Shown here: in pieces, positions 49,901-55,775 of the stretch
How the letters are laid out: every line of letters starts with the position of its first letter
Numbering within the stretch: position 1 is the stretch's first letter
Source of the DNA: Scolanthus callimorphus
Taxonomy: Eukaryota > Cnidaria > Anthozoa > Actiniaria > Edwardsiidae
Direction of reading: 5' to 3'
Assembly (NCBI GenBank): GCA_033964015.1
Contig: CM066914.1
Coordinates: forward strand, 5,757,831 to 5,821,830
Length of the DNA stretch: 64,000 bases
Translations under genes and position numbers: made by a program
Notes under the pieces: model-generated
Database searches by the model: none
What the model saw: only the letters and a program-made list of their open reading frames with translations
Told to the model about the DNA's origin: nothing

Positions 49901-52043
49901 CTCCAAAATTGGACGAGGCCGCTTAATTGGACAGCATGGAGTCCTATTATATATACATATAGCTTCGTTCTATAGATGCTAATGAAAGATAGTACAAATC
50001 CAATTAAAAAGCATCTCCAACTCAGCGAATTCACTCGTAGCGCACTCTGGTTAGGGTCTGGATTAGTAATCGGTTTACCGGTTAGGGTTAGGGTTCAAAA
50101 CAGGGTGGAATTGATATACGATTTTTTTCCTTTTACCTTTACTGAGACAACGAAACTAAACGCGTAAATTTTCTAAGTGCCGTCCAAAAGGCAACGATGG
50201 TTTACGAAAGGGAAAATTGCCTCGGAGGCACTATACTGTAAAGCAACTCTCAAGATTGTATGCTGCTATGCTGCGCGGCAGCAATTTGCGCCGTCTAAAT
50301 GCATCCCGTTAAGTCCTACAAACTATCCTTGTCTAGTGGTCGTTTATATACCTGTGATGTGAAGACTCTTTTAACGTCTCTCATCGCGTAACCTTCTATC
50401 AGCTTCAACTATTTCTCTATTCTGATGAAAGGAAGCTACCAAAGGGAAGTCCTGAACCAGATGACCGAGCGCTCGCTAAGCCCAAACCTCCTCCTACCTC
50501 CGATGGCGTGTTGGCGCAACCAGAACGGCGGGTGATGGAACAGATAGCTCCACGTCAATCGCTTTGCGCCCGAGTGACACCCGGATAGGCACCGGACGGT
50601 TCAGAACACCGACCGACAAACCCTCGGAAATCCGCTCGGGTGTCGGAAACGCAGGCTATTTGTCTGGTGACAGAAGTGACGGCACAGGTATCCCATCTGG
50701 TGTTGGGCATAGCTCTGTGTATACTTCTAACCCAAAGGATCACGTGGGCTATGTGGACAGCATTAGACATTACAAGGATGACGGTGTTGGCGACAAAGAT
50801 ACACAGGCTTACCATCTGGAGAAACTTATGAAGTGAGTAATATAGAATTTTCGCGCTTTAACCGATCCAATCTTGTTATCTTATGGACACAAGCGTCAAT
50901 CGTCGTTAGGGAAGTTGTTGGCCCCTACATGTAACATAACATGAGATGGGTTGAGGTTTGTGTTGGAAGCGAGTGCATTGCGCATCTCGTCAGCGGATTT
51001 GTCAGGATTCCTCGTTTTCTTTATTTGGAAACTTTTTGGAAAGTTTTTATGCTTCAACGTGTTTTATCATTGAGTCCCCGATAAGAATAGTGGATGGTCC
51101 AGCGTTGGGCCTGGTTTGGTTTTGAGCACTCTTAGAATTACCGATAGTGTCCCGCGCATCGTTAGGCCCTCCAGGTTCCCGCGCGTCCTCTCCTATATCG
51201 TCGGAGATTCATAAGAACGTTTTTCAGTTGCCAAATACTGACACTTGTTTTACTTTAAACTATTCCAGATACGACCCTGTAAGAACTTCTAGTAGCCATA
51301 GCACGCGCGTAATTAGGCCTGCTACAGACAAAGAACTCGGTATCACCAATCCTGGCTACTCCTCGCACCTTGACCTTAGCGTTCCCGTGCATGCATCATC
51401 TGCCAACATACGTTCGCATTACACTAAAGCGCCCGGCACCAGTACAAGTACCGATACCACAGGAAGACTGGTAGGAAATTATTCGCTTTACACTACTACG
51501 CCCGGCACTAGTACAAGTACCGTTACCACAGGAAGACCGGTAAGAAATGAAGTGCATGCAACTACAGGTGGTGAAAAACCGGAGAGGGCTACTAGCGGAA
51601 CTGTACGTCACGCAATCGTCAGTCGACCAGTGACAAGTCACATTCGCGTGACAAGGGCCGTCACTGGTACAGTAGCAACGGGCGATATACACCCCGGCGA
51701 GACAGTGCATGAGGCCCGGGTGGTTAGAAGTGCTTCAACGAGAGGTAAACCCCTTGTTAATTCTCCTAGCGGCACGGTCAACCGCGGTTTCCATAGCGAC
51801 ACGCAACCAAGCTCTGTTCGGCGCACCGTGATTGAGGTCCCGGCGGAGGGAGGTCCATCACGTGCTGTCCACGTGAACGTGAACGGCGATAAATCTTCCG
51901 AAGGGTCCCCTGACGAGACAAAAGTGTTCCACAACGACGATTTGGATTCGGATGTTGATGACCTCGAAGCACCAGGGGATGGCGAGGAAACGCAACCTGA
52001 TTCTTTGAGAGACAAATTTGAGAGATTTTGGAAGAATTTCTAA
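20789..52043 (+). CDS. giant classical (type III-like) cadherin, 23 coding exons
   Basis: This encodes a cell-surface adhesion receptor of about 4,890 residues. I inferred 23 exons with GT-AG borders and compatible phases. Order: signal peptide, about 32 EC repeats (recurrent DxNDN, DxD, LDRE/LDYE and ATD motifs), a primitive-classical-cadherin region, EGF, LamG, EGF, split LamG, EGF, transmembrane helix, cytoplasmic tail. This order is that of invertebrate classical cadherins such as Drosophila N-cadherin; Fat-like or Dachsous-like cadherins are less likely given the EGF-LamG-EGF-LamG-EGF-TM order. The tail has p120-catenin-like motifs and an acidic C-terminus ending [12 protein letters not shown], reminiscent of the end of catenin-binding tails. 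The start is the ATG at 20789, directly before a signal peptide. Frame breaks lie near 28796, 32457-32510, 35192, 39198, 46009 and 50510. No symbol assigned. Confidence 0.93.
23791..24415 (+). CDS. cadherin exon 2: end of EC7, EC8, start of EC9
   Basis: Acceptor ttccaaacag at 23781-23790 and donor gtaaga at 24416. It opens with [15 protein letters not shown], which completes the EC7 LDYE-type motif, in the phase left by exon 1. It ends in phase 2. Confidence 0.88.
24416..24705. repeat. degenerate minisatellite at the start of intron 2
   Basis: Repeated copies of a unit of about 30-40 bases containing cctggaaagtggtctttctgg begin directly after the exon 2 donor. Confidence 0.75.
24841..24935 (+). 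CDS. cadherin exon 3: middle of EC9
   Basis: Acceptor cttaatccag and donor gtaaag. It encodes [12 protein letters not shown] and FSVTATDTG, the standard EC core motifs. Enters phase 2, leaves phase 1. Confidence 0.85.
24969..25127. repeat. 61-bp direct duplication in intron 3
   Basis: 24969-25029 and 25067-25127 are nearly identical (offset 98), sharing acaggctgtatcggct and aagtgtgcacctcccaga. Confidence 0.85.
25415..25863 (+). CDS. cadherin exon 4: end of EC9, EC10, start of EC11
   Basis: Acceptor ctatttttcggcag and donor gtaagg at 25864. It contains [18 protein letters not shown] and the linker DVNDNIPVF. The EC9/EC10 linker lacks a DxNDN motif. A close Cys pair (CGTC) lies in EC10. Leaves phase 0. 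Confidence 0.88.
26032..26171 (+). CDS. cadherin exon 5: middle of EC11
   Basis: Acceptor ttcttctttcag and donor gtaaga at 26172. It encodes [18 protein letters not shown] and [12 protein letters not shown]. Enters phase 0, leaves phase 2. Confidence 0.87.
26471..26636 (+). CDS. cadherin exon 6: end of EC11, start of EC12
   Basis: Acceptor ttgattcaccag and donor gtaggt at 26637. It encodes [16 protein letters not shown] and the EC12 start [14 protein letters not shown]. Leaves phase 0. A donor four bases later would put a stop in frame, so 26637 is preferred. Confidence 0.85.
26854..27060. mobile_element. foldback MITE in intron 6
   Basis: Imperfect inverted arms (about 26900-26970 and 26990-27060) share tagattccgc, aaaatagcac and gatatcgc in opposite orientation. 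A separate perfect 14-bp inverted pair (26854-26867 and 26892-26905) flanks it on the left. Confidence 0.6.
27056..27236. repeat. AT-rich minisatellite in intron 6
   Basis: About eight irregular copies of tagtattcatatgatattc lie directly beside the foldback element. Confidence 0.75.
27314..27593 (+). CDS. cadherin exon 7: EC12 body, start of EC13
   Basis: Acceptor cccaccttag and donor gtaaga at 27594. It contains [19 protein letters not shown] and the linker DVNDNAPKL. Leaves phase 1. Confidence 0.87.
27892..28080. repeat. diverged dispersed repeat, intron 7 copy
   Basis: It aligns in order with 55571-55775: shared blocks include ctattg, ttttagcacctttt-gaaat, taagaaat-ttgatg, atttcacttga-type and ctattatataactccag-type segments. 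Identity was judged by eye at roughly two thirds or more. The family is unknown. Confidence 0.6.
28123..28563. repeat. tandem duplication bounded by two poly-G tracts, intron 7
   Basis: G runs at 28123-28151 (29 bases) and 28335-28373 (with two A interruptions) each precede a nearly identical unit of 180-190 bases containing atcgcatgaccggacgctta and cccgggacgaagccaagtta. The tracts are potential G-quadruplex sequences. Confidence 0.85.
28659..28884 (+). CDS. cadherin exon 8: EC13 body, contains a frame break
   Basis: Acceptor gtttcag and donor gtgaga at 28885. It opens [15 protein letters not shown]. The frame changes at a run of six A (28796-28801): one A too many for the downstream frame, which then reads [11 protein letters not shown] and [12 protein letters not shown]. 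Flanking phases fit only with the corrected frame. The following intron holds the R2-type retroelement. Confidence 0.8.
28976..29194. mobile_element. MITE with 16-bp terminal inverted repeats, intron 8
   Basis: It begins agggctcgattttaac and ends gttaagatcgagccct, reverse complements with one mismatch. The interior repeats ggctagt/actagcc motifs. Target duplication not identified. Confidence 0.6.
29219..31800 (+). mobile_element. decayed R2-type non-LTR retroelement in cadherin intron 8
   Basis: It lies in the same orientation as the host gene. It has a reverse transcriptase, then a CCHC-type knuckle and a restriction-like endonuclease, then a 3' region leading into a long (ATT)n run. The 5' end is unclear. 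RT with a C-terminal restriction-like nuclease places it in the R2/CRE/R4/NeSL/HERO/Utopia assemblage; the exact clade was not resolved. Confidence 0.75.
29272..31618 (+). pseudogene. reverse transcriptase / restriction-like endonuclease, two frameshifts
   Basis: Three open segments (29272-29472, 29493-29984, 30023-31618) are pieces of one ORF broken by one-base changes near 29468 and near 29960. RT signatures: GSGGP, a catalytic Asp in [20 protein letters not shown] and [10 protein letters not shown]. After the [17 protein letters not shown] forms a C-C-H-C knuckle, followed by ARLDV and, about 16 residues later, FFDVRV, which resembles the PD-(D/E)XK core of R2-type endonucleases. The stop is at 31616-31618. 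The frame breaks make the copy inactive as sequenced, although assembly indels could contribute since the host gene has similar breaks. Confidence 0.8.
31700..31975. repeat. (ATT)n microsatellites
   Basis: Long ATT/TTA runs at about 31700-31793 and 31928-31972 flank a short unique segment and follow the 3' end of the R2-type element. Confidence 0.85.
32050..36066 (+). CDS. cadherin exon 9: EC13 end to EC26, very large exon
   Basis: Acceptor tttcctcag at 32041-32049 and donor gtaggc at 36067. About 4 kb without an intron encodes some 13 EC repeats. It has a complex broken site at 32457-32510 (a missing base in a C run, then a short segment where the conserved DIDAPYN reads in another frame) and a missing base near 35192 that separates VKVP from the continuing EC24. 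No in-frame nonsense codon outside these sites. EC20 carries a Cys cluster at about 33983-34012. Leaves phase 0. Confidence 0.85.
36658..38372 (+). CDS. cadherin exon 10: end of EC26, EC27-EC31, start of EC32
   Basis: Acceptor tttattctacag and donor gtacgt at 38373. It begins [11 protein letters not shown] and contains five full EC repeats with well conserved linkers such as DKNDNAPFF and DENDNEPF. Leaves phase 2. The donor is directly followed by a minisatellite. Confidence 0.88.
38380..38960. repeat. minisatellite with alternating 66-bp units, intron 10
   Basis: Units containing gtgtgttgtgtgtgagatcc alternate between an accacgttataggtg form and an accagatgactagtg form, giving a higher-order period of about 132 bases (for example 38549 versus 38681). 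Confidence 0.8.
39138..39461 (+). CDS. cadherin exon 11: degenerate EC32 and start of the membrane-proximal region
   Basis: Acceptor ctactttcag and donor gtaatt at 39462. It begins [20 protein letters not shown]. One base is missing near 39198, after which the frame reads [19 protein letters not shown] and continues to GDYYYQ. Leaves phase 0. Confidence 0.8.
40048..40240 (+). CDS. cadherin exon 12: primitive-classical-cadherin region
   Basis: Acceptor acattccag and donor gtgaga at 40241. It encodes [20 protein letters not shown] and a hydrophobic-polar pattern seen between the last EC and first EGF in invertebrate classical cadherins. Leaves phase 1. Confidence 0.82.
40365..40425 (+). repeat. 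tRNA-like SINE head, intron 12
   Basis: ggttagggtgacggcctcgcaatccgg-type sequence followed by a B-box-like gtttgagtcg resembles the tRNA-derived head of a SINE. The B-box is degenerate. Confidence 0.4.
40465..40598. mobile_element. MITE copy (inverted relative to 49852), intron 12
   Basis: Ends resemble actccatgctt / agcatagagtcct. The interior gacctcgtccaattt and gttcctctgaatttt match the reverse complement of the copy at 49852-49945. Confidence 0.55.
40644..40910 (+). CDS. cadherin exon 13: Cys-containing region and first half of EGF1
   Basis: Acceptor tactttacag and donor gtgagt at 40911. It contains [16 protein letters not shown] and then EGF1 start [12 protein letters not shown]. Leaves phase 1. 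Confidence 0.87.
41146..41207. repeat. partial copy of the 48850-48996 inverted-repeat element, intron 13
   Basis: It shares gtcgagacaggtggaatcag and aggccgtgaggccgagc with the intron 21 copy, with one substitution and one indel over about 60 bases. Confidence 0.75.
41589..41774 (+). CDS. cadherin exon 14: end of EGF1, start of LamG1
   Basis: Acceptor tgtcgcttag and donor gtaagt at 41775. It contains [13 protein letters not shown], then [10 protein letters not shown] and [16 protein letters not shown], typical of laminin G strands. Leaves phase 1. Confidence 0.88.
42150..42417 (-). repeat. tRNA-derived SINE, minus strand, intron 14
   Basis: Read on the minus strand, an A-box-like tagcgcagttgctagag is followed about 35 bases later by the B-box gggttcgaact, then a body containing cttctcggataaggacg. 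Boundaries are approximate. Confidence 0.6.
42526..42689 (+). CDS. cadherin exon 15: LamG1 middle
   Basis: Acceptor tttatccag and donor gtacaa at 42690. It encodes [19 protein letters not shown] and [13 protein letters not shown], the LamG W-H-x-V motif. Leaves phase 0. Confidence 0.87.
42887..43005 (+). CDS. cadherin exon 16: LamG1
   Basis: Acceptor atttcgtcag and donor gtgagt at 43006. It encodes [13 protein letters not shown] and [16 protein letters not shown]. Leaves phase 2. Confidence 0.82.
43256..43309. repeat. perfect 27-bp tandem duplication, intron 16
   Basis: gcattgtttccggtcttta-gcccagaa occurs twice back to back (43256-43282 and 43283-43309), shortly before the exon 17 acceptor. 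Confidence 0.9.
43350..43636 (+). CDS. cadherin exon 17: end of LamG1 and EGF2
   Basis: Acceptor ttatcacag and donor gtaagt at 43637. It contains [11 protein letters not shown] and [12 protein letters not shown], closing LamG1, then [12 protein letters not shown] and [14 protein letters not shown] of EGF2. Leaves phase 1. Confidence 0.88.
44207..44811 (+). CDS. cadherin exon 18: first part of LamG2 with polyserine insert and basic sites
   Basis: Acceptor aatttcccag and donor gtaagt at 44812. LamG2 starts [18 protein letters not shown], is interrupted by a polyserine-rich tract (about 44328-44557, mostly TCA/TCT/TCG codons), then by RRRR (44608-44619) and RSRR (44653-44664), and resumes at [20 protein letters not shown]. 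The basic sites match the furin consensus R-X-K/R-R. Leaves phase 0. Confidence 0.85.
45223..46233 (+). CDS. cadherin exon 19: LamG2 second part, unknown segment and Gly-Ser linker
   Basis: Acceptor atttcacgcag and donor gtatat at 46234. LamG2 continues ([30 protein letters not shown]). It is followed by about 85 residues of unrecognised, folded-looking sequence (about 45498-45752), then a Gly/Ser-rich linker (about 45771-46050). One G is missing at about 46009, where earlier repeat copies have five G and this one has four; the downstream frame then reads [13 protein letters not shown] and runs to the donor in phase 1. Confidence 0.83.
46398..46559. mobile_element. 162-bp foldback MITE, intron 19
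   Basis: It begins cagttacacgcggtcg and ends in cgaccgcgtgtaactg. The terminal inverted repeats run about 54 bases and include aagcttgcaagcgaaaactc. Short flanking segments (tttcatatt at both sides) are shared. Confidence 0.8.
47125..47185 (+). pseudogene. relic of a duplicated cadherin exon 20 start
   Basis: tatcgcag followed by a diverged copy of the first 45 or so bases of exon 20 lies 360 bases upstream of the real exon. It retains gcggatcgccgatacgatg. The exon-like sequence degenerates after about 47185. Confidence 0.65.
47501..47731 (+). CDS. cadherin exon 20: last LamG2 strand and EGF3
   Basis: Acceptor tctatcgcag and donor gtaagt at 47732. It starts [13 protein letters not shown], the last strand of a LamG domain, so LamG2 is closed only here. 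EGF3 follows: [14 protein letters not shown] and [12 protein letters not shown]. Leaves phase 1. Confidence 0.88.
48257..48473 (+). CDS. cadherin exon 21: transmembrane helix and first juxtamembrane motif
   Basis: Acceptor cattccacag and donor gtaggt at 48474. WDWSA is followed by a helix with 13 consecutive Leu, then GLALYLCC and KKRPEK as stop-transfer. The cytoplasmic part [19 protein letters not shown] resembles the p120-catenin-binding core of classical cadherins. Leaves phase 2; an unspliced transcript would stop at TAG one codon later. Confidence 0.9.
48548..48760. repeat. short tandem repeats in intron 21
   Basis: Copies of cccctcccctggaattt (48555-48635) and three copies of an 18-bp unit containing gagtcgtatcagtgttc (about 48706-48756). 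Confidence 0.7.
48850..48996. mobile_element. inverted-repeat element, intron 21
   Basis: Arms of about 50-60 bases share aacaattattg and ttttgtgatttccagaataa, then acaatgtc in inverted orientation, around a core with aggccgtgaggccgagc. A partial copy is at 41146-41207. Confidence 0.75.
49123..49168. repeat. two adjacent perfect palindromes
   Basis: 49123-49144 (22 bp, centre gctagc) and 49145-49168 (24 bp, centre gcatgc) share the same arms, aagaatca / tgattctt. Confidence 0.9.
49600..49680. repeat. degenerate tandem repeat, intron 21
   Basis: Three or four copies of a unit containing cggtcgttgccatttct. Confidence 0.65.
49852..49945. mobile_element. 94-bp MITE, intron 21
   Basis: Terminal inverted repeats aggactccatgctt-gtccaattaag and cttaattggacagcatggagtcct, flanked by AT-rich DNA on both sides. 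Confidence 0.75.
50432..50832 (+). CDS. cadherin exon 22: cytoplasmic segment with second juxtamembrane-like motif
   Basis: Acceptor tctgatgaaag and donor gtgagt at 50833. It begins [18 protein letters not shown] one-base excess near 50510 changes frame, after which the chain continues [15 protein letters not shown] and ends with [20 protein letters not shown], closely matching the end of exon 21. Leaves phase 2, with TGA one codon into the intron. Confidence 0.82.
51269..52043 (+). CDS. cadherin exon 23: C-terminal cytoplasmic tail
   Basis: Acceptor aactattccag at 51258-51268; stop TAA at 52041-52043. It starts YDPVRTSSS and contains two tandem 23-residue repeats (PGTSTST..TTGR, DNA copies at 51430 and 51499). 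It ends with an acidic stretch ([11 protein letters not shown]) and [12 protein letters not shown]. The acidic-then-aromatic end resembles the C-terminus of beta-catenin-binding cadherin tails, but the match is loose. Confidence 0.87.
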
Positions 52044-52759
52044 ACTTACACCATCTGAATGAACATGTGGATATATATAATGCTTGGTGGGCAGCTGCGT
52101 GAGAAATCCTTGGCTCCAGTTAAGGAATCAAGCTGCCTAAGCTTTTGTACCTAACGTTTCAAATTGTCCATGTTGCAAAGCTTTATTACGATTATCAGGC
52201 TATACTAAAGGGCATTAACAGTGGCAAAAGTCCAAACGAATTTCCCCAGAATCCTCTCAAATTAAGTGTTAGTTCCCAGCGAACAGAGCTCAGTCTAGCC
52301 GCAGCATTCGTCCACCAATGGGGGCGAAAGCACAAATACCCTTTCAATTTAAAGCGAGAAGGTTACATGGCCAGATGTCTTTAAGCAAATATGATAGTGG
52401 CGGGAAAGACTGTAGGTTATTAGGGATGGACCATTAGAAATTGGTCTTCCAAAAATTCTTGCAGAGATCCAAGCTAGTAAAAAACATCATGCGCAAACAA
52501 ATCGCCACCCCCTCCCCTAATGTCCCACCCCTTATTGTGGCATAGCAGGGCCCGACACTGTGATCATACTGTCACCAATGGCGACTAGATTTAGAGTTTG
52601 ACGAGTACAAATTTCACCCAAGTCGTCAAATGGCGACTTACCTTTCAAGTCTGTAGGTTTAAAATGTCCTTCTCAAAATTAGCTGCCAACAGCTTTAATT
52701 CGCTGGAGAAAAAGGAGAGGACCAGAAGTTAATCTTGGGCCTGCATAGCACCGTGGTTA

Positions 52760-53069
52760 GTTTTAGACGTCGAACTTAATTCTTGTCACACTAAATGTCA
52801 ATTTCCCATTGTTAATTAGTTAGAGCTATTGTCTCGAGCTCATTTGCATTAGGAACGGCACTATCTGCCGTACCAACGCCGCGCTACTGCCGCGCTAAAT
52901 TACAATTTTGAATCCTTCCAGCGCTCCCAAAATCAGGGCAGAGATCTTCTCTTTTCGCTAGATAGGCTATTTTAATCTCATAAAATCACTCGTATTGAAA
53001 TTACTTGTTTTTATTGGCTAATAAAGCCAATAAATTTAGTGCGACAGAATTAAGTTCGACGTTTAAAAC
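52760..53069. mobile_element. 310-bp MITE with 37-bp inverted ends
   Basis: The left end gttttagacgtcgaacttaa and its right counterpart, ending cgacgtttaaaac, are reverse complements with few differences over about 37 bases, to the shared actaaat/atttagt. Confidence 0.75.
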
Positions 53070-53664
53070 GAGCCTATTTATGAAAATCATATTAGCTATA
53101 ATAATATTTAGGTACACAGACTAGGAGACAAACCCCAGGGATTAGTCGCAGGGATTTATTCCCCTCCCGGGGACTAAAGTTTGGCTCCCCGAGACTTGAG
53201 TTTCACTATAGAAAAACTAATATATAGATTTAGCCACTGGCTAAAAGCGGAGCTCCCGGTTACATATTTTTCTGTGTTAGGTCTTGGTTTACCTGTGTGG
53301 GGGCGCGCAGACACAGACGCGCCAGCGATACCCAAATGGGAATACCGCTGAACCATGAAAAATGAAGTCGATCGTTATACCTGAGTTCAACTTTGAGCTA
53401 TTGTATTCTTCCTGCGATACCTATGGTGCTCCGCTCTAAGAAGCTCCGCTATAAAGTACAAATACTAGCTAGGGGGATTGTCGCCGAAGCAATTTCATGG
53501 GACTTGTCTCCTGATCTGTGACAAGTGACAGGACCCAAAAATGGTTTCGGTATTCTCTGTCTTTATAGATGTAAGGTTTCTGGTTTGTATGCCTACTCTT
53601 CTAGTGACCAAAAACAAATATAAAATTTTGAGCACAATGAAAGAAATGATTTTGAGAAAAAATG

Positions 53665-53696
<32 letters not shown>

Positions 53697-53724
53697 AGGC
53701 ACCGACCCTGAGGGGTAGTTGCTT

Positions 53725-53915
53725 TAGTATATACCAAATTAGTAGAATAAAATACGGTAGATTAAAAACATATCGCCTCCGATATCGTACTGTCGTGAAA
53801 CGAGCCGCCATTCCCAAACCTGTAAATAGTGTTTGATATGATCTCCTATTTCAGGAACCAATTAGAGCGCGCGAATAGAACTATTCGCTGATTTGGTATA
53901 TACTAATTTGGTATA
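53725..53915. mobile_element. possible MITE with TATACCAAATTAGTA ends
   Basis: tagtatataccaaattagta (53725-53744) is matched in inverted orientation at 53891-53915, where two overlapping partial copies lie. Confidence 0.5.
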
Positions 53916-55570
53916 TTCGTTTTGGGGAAACGTTTGAAATCACAGCCGAAGCCATATGGAATAGGCCAAACAGCATGCTACCGTCGCGCCAAACTAATCT
54001 AAAATACTAGAATATTCTAATACAAAAGAATGTTTAAAAAACGATGCCTGCAGTGCCTGTACAAATAATTAGACGAGCACGTCTCTAAACTGGAATGATC
54101 ACAAATAGAGTTAGAACTAATGAGAATAATAATAAAGTAAAGAAAATGGTGCTTTAGTGCTATTTGTTTTTTTTCTATGTGGGTCTTTTGTCTGTCTTTC
54201 TGTCTTCTTTCATGTATACATTCATTCCATCTTTCCGTTCTTTCGAGTTCAAGTTTCGCGAAGAACTGTGTTTGGTAATCAGAGTCAAGTTTGGAATTTC
54301 GTTGAGAAACTTTCTTACAAACATTTTATCTGTACAACAGACAGCTTTTTATGGACTGATTTATTTTCACTGTTACGATTTTACTTTTTGAAACGGAATA
54401 ATCCCGTGAGTGCGTCTATGCATTTTGTCTTTTTGTTCTCGCTAAACTGTCTCCTATCCAAAGATTTTGAAACGACCAAGACTTTGTTCAATTTGAGGCA
54501 TAAATTTTGTTGATATGCTATATTTCTCTTGAAAAACTTTTTTGCCAGTTTTTAGATGGTTATTTTTTTTCTCTTCGAAAAAGAGCAGGGAATCCATTCA
54601 TTTGTGGTAGACCTTCGATAGGCCTCTTTCAGCCAATCATAAGCGTTTCTCGCACACATCCAAAATAAATAAAAACAGATGAATAATCGGGCTCCCACAG
54701 CCTCAAATCCGGCAACCCCTTAACAACTTTATCAAATCGTAAATATCAACAATTGTAAAATTCCCTTATTGAAAGTTGTTGGCAGAAAGAACAATAGAAA
54801 ATCCTAAAATTAGATTCAAATAACTATTCGTAACCAAAACACTAAGTTATTTGCTTGACCAGCTTTGCAACTGGGTCACAATAACCCCTAAAACATTAGT
54901 ACCACAGATACGCTTACTTGTAAAATTAAAACTTTAGAAAATATAGCAGACACTAAACAAACCGGATTACTGCTTTGTTTCTTAGAGAATGGTAAGAACG
55001 AAATGAATATTAATAGAAACAAATCAATGCAAAAAGTCGGGATTACGTCGCGCTCTGTAAACAAGAAGTTGGACGTGTTTCAAGCGCCAGTTGTAACTTG
55101 GAAGACTTGAGGGGAAATAAGTTATGGTTGATGGTCCAGAATCTCCAAAATGAGGTAGGATTCGTATGTGTTCTTTGAAGAAAGTTATTCGTCGAATTAT
55201 TCGTCGAGTTGTTCGTGCGGTGTTTGCAAAGGTTTTAAACAAAAGTTCAGTCAACAAATTAAACTTCTCCCTCTATGGATTATTTGTAGACGTTTTCGCA
55301 GCTATTTTATTGAAAGTTTTCGGGAACAGTGCTTGTACAAAAAGAGCAATTTCGTGACAGAATGCAAAATTCAGAGACGCTATTGAAATCCCAAGGACGT
55401 CTCATCACTTCACATCTTGCTTGCAATGCTCTTTCACGGAAATAAAGCTCGAGTTTTATAAACACCACCAACTGCTTACAAATTCAGGCAAAAAGACAGT
55501 CGTTGGTTTGCCAGTTACTGCTAATGTTATTAAGGCAATTTGTTTTAGTGATTGGCCCAAGCACGGAACC

Positions 55571-55775
55571 TATTGCCTATATTTTAGCATCTTTTGAAAT
55601 GTTTGCATCACCAGCAGTAACTCTCTTAAGTCCTGTTAAGAAATCTTGATGGCAACTTAGTACATGCATTTAGAATTTGATATGCAATATAGAGAGATTC
55701 GCCTACAATTTCACTTGATATGAAATTCTCCTATTAAAGTACTCCAGCTGGGGAGCTTTGACATTTAATTTCTCC
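55571..55775. repeat. diverged dispersed repeat, second copy
   Basis: Collinear with 27892-28080 and with parts of the adjacent poly-G units (shared tttctccgctttcagt-type block). Confidence 0.6.

Noticed and set aside
55168..55386. 72-codon frame with a CSCGVC segment
   Set aside because: No acceptor/donor context or recognised domain; could be chance.
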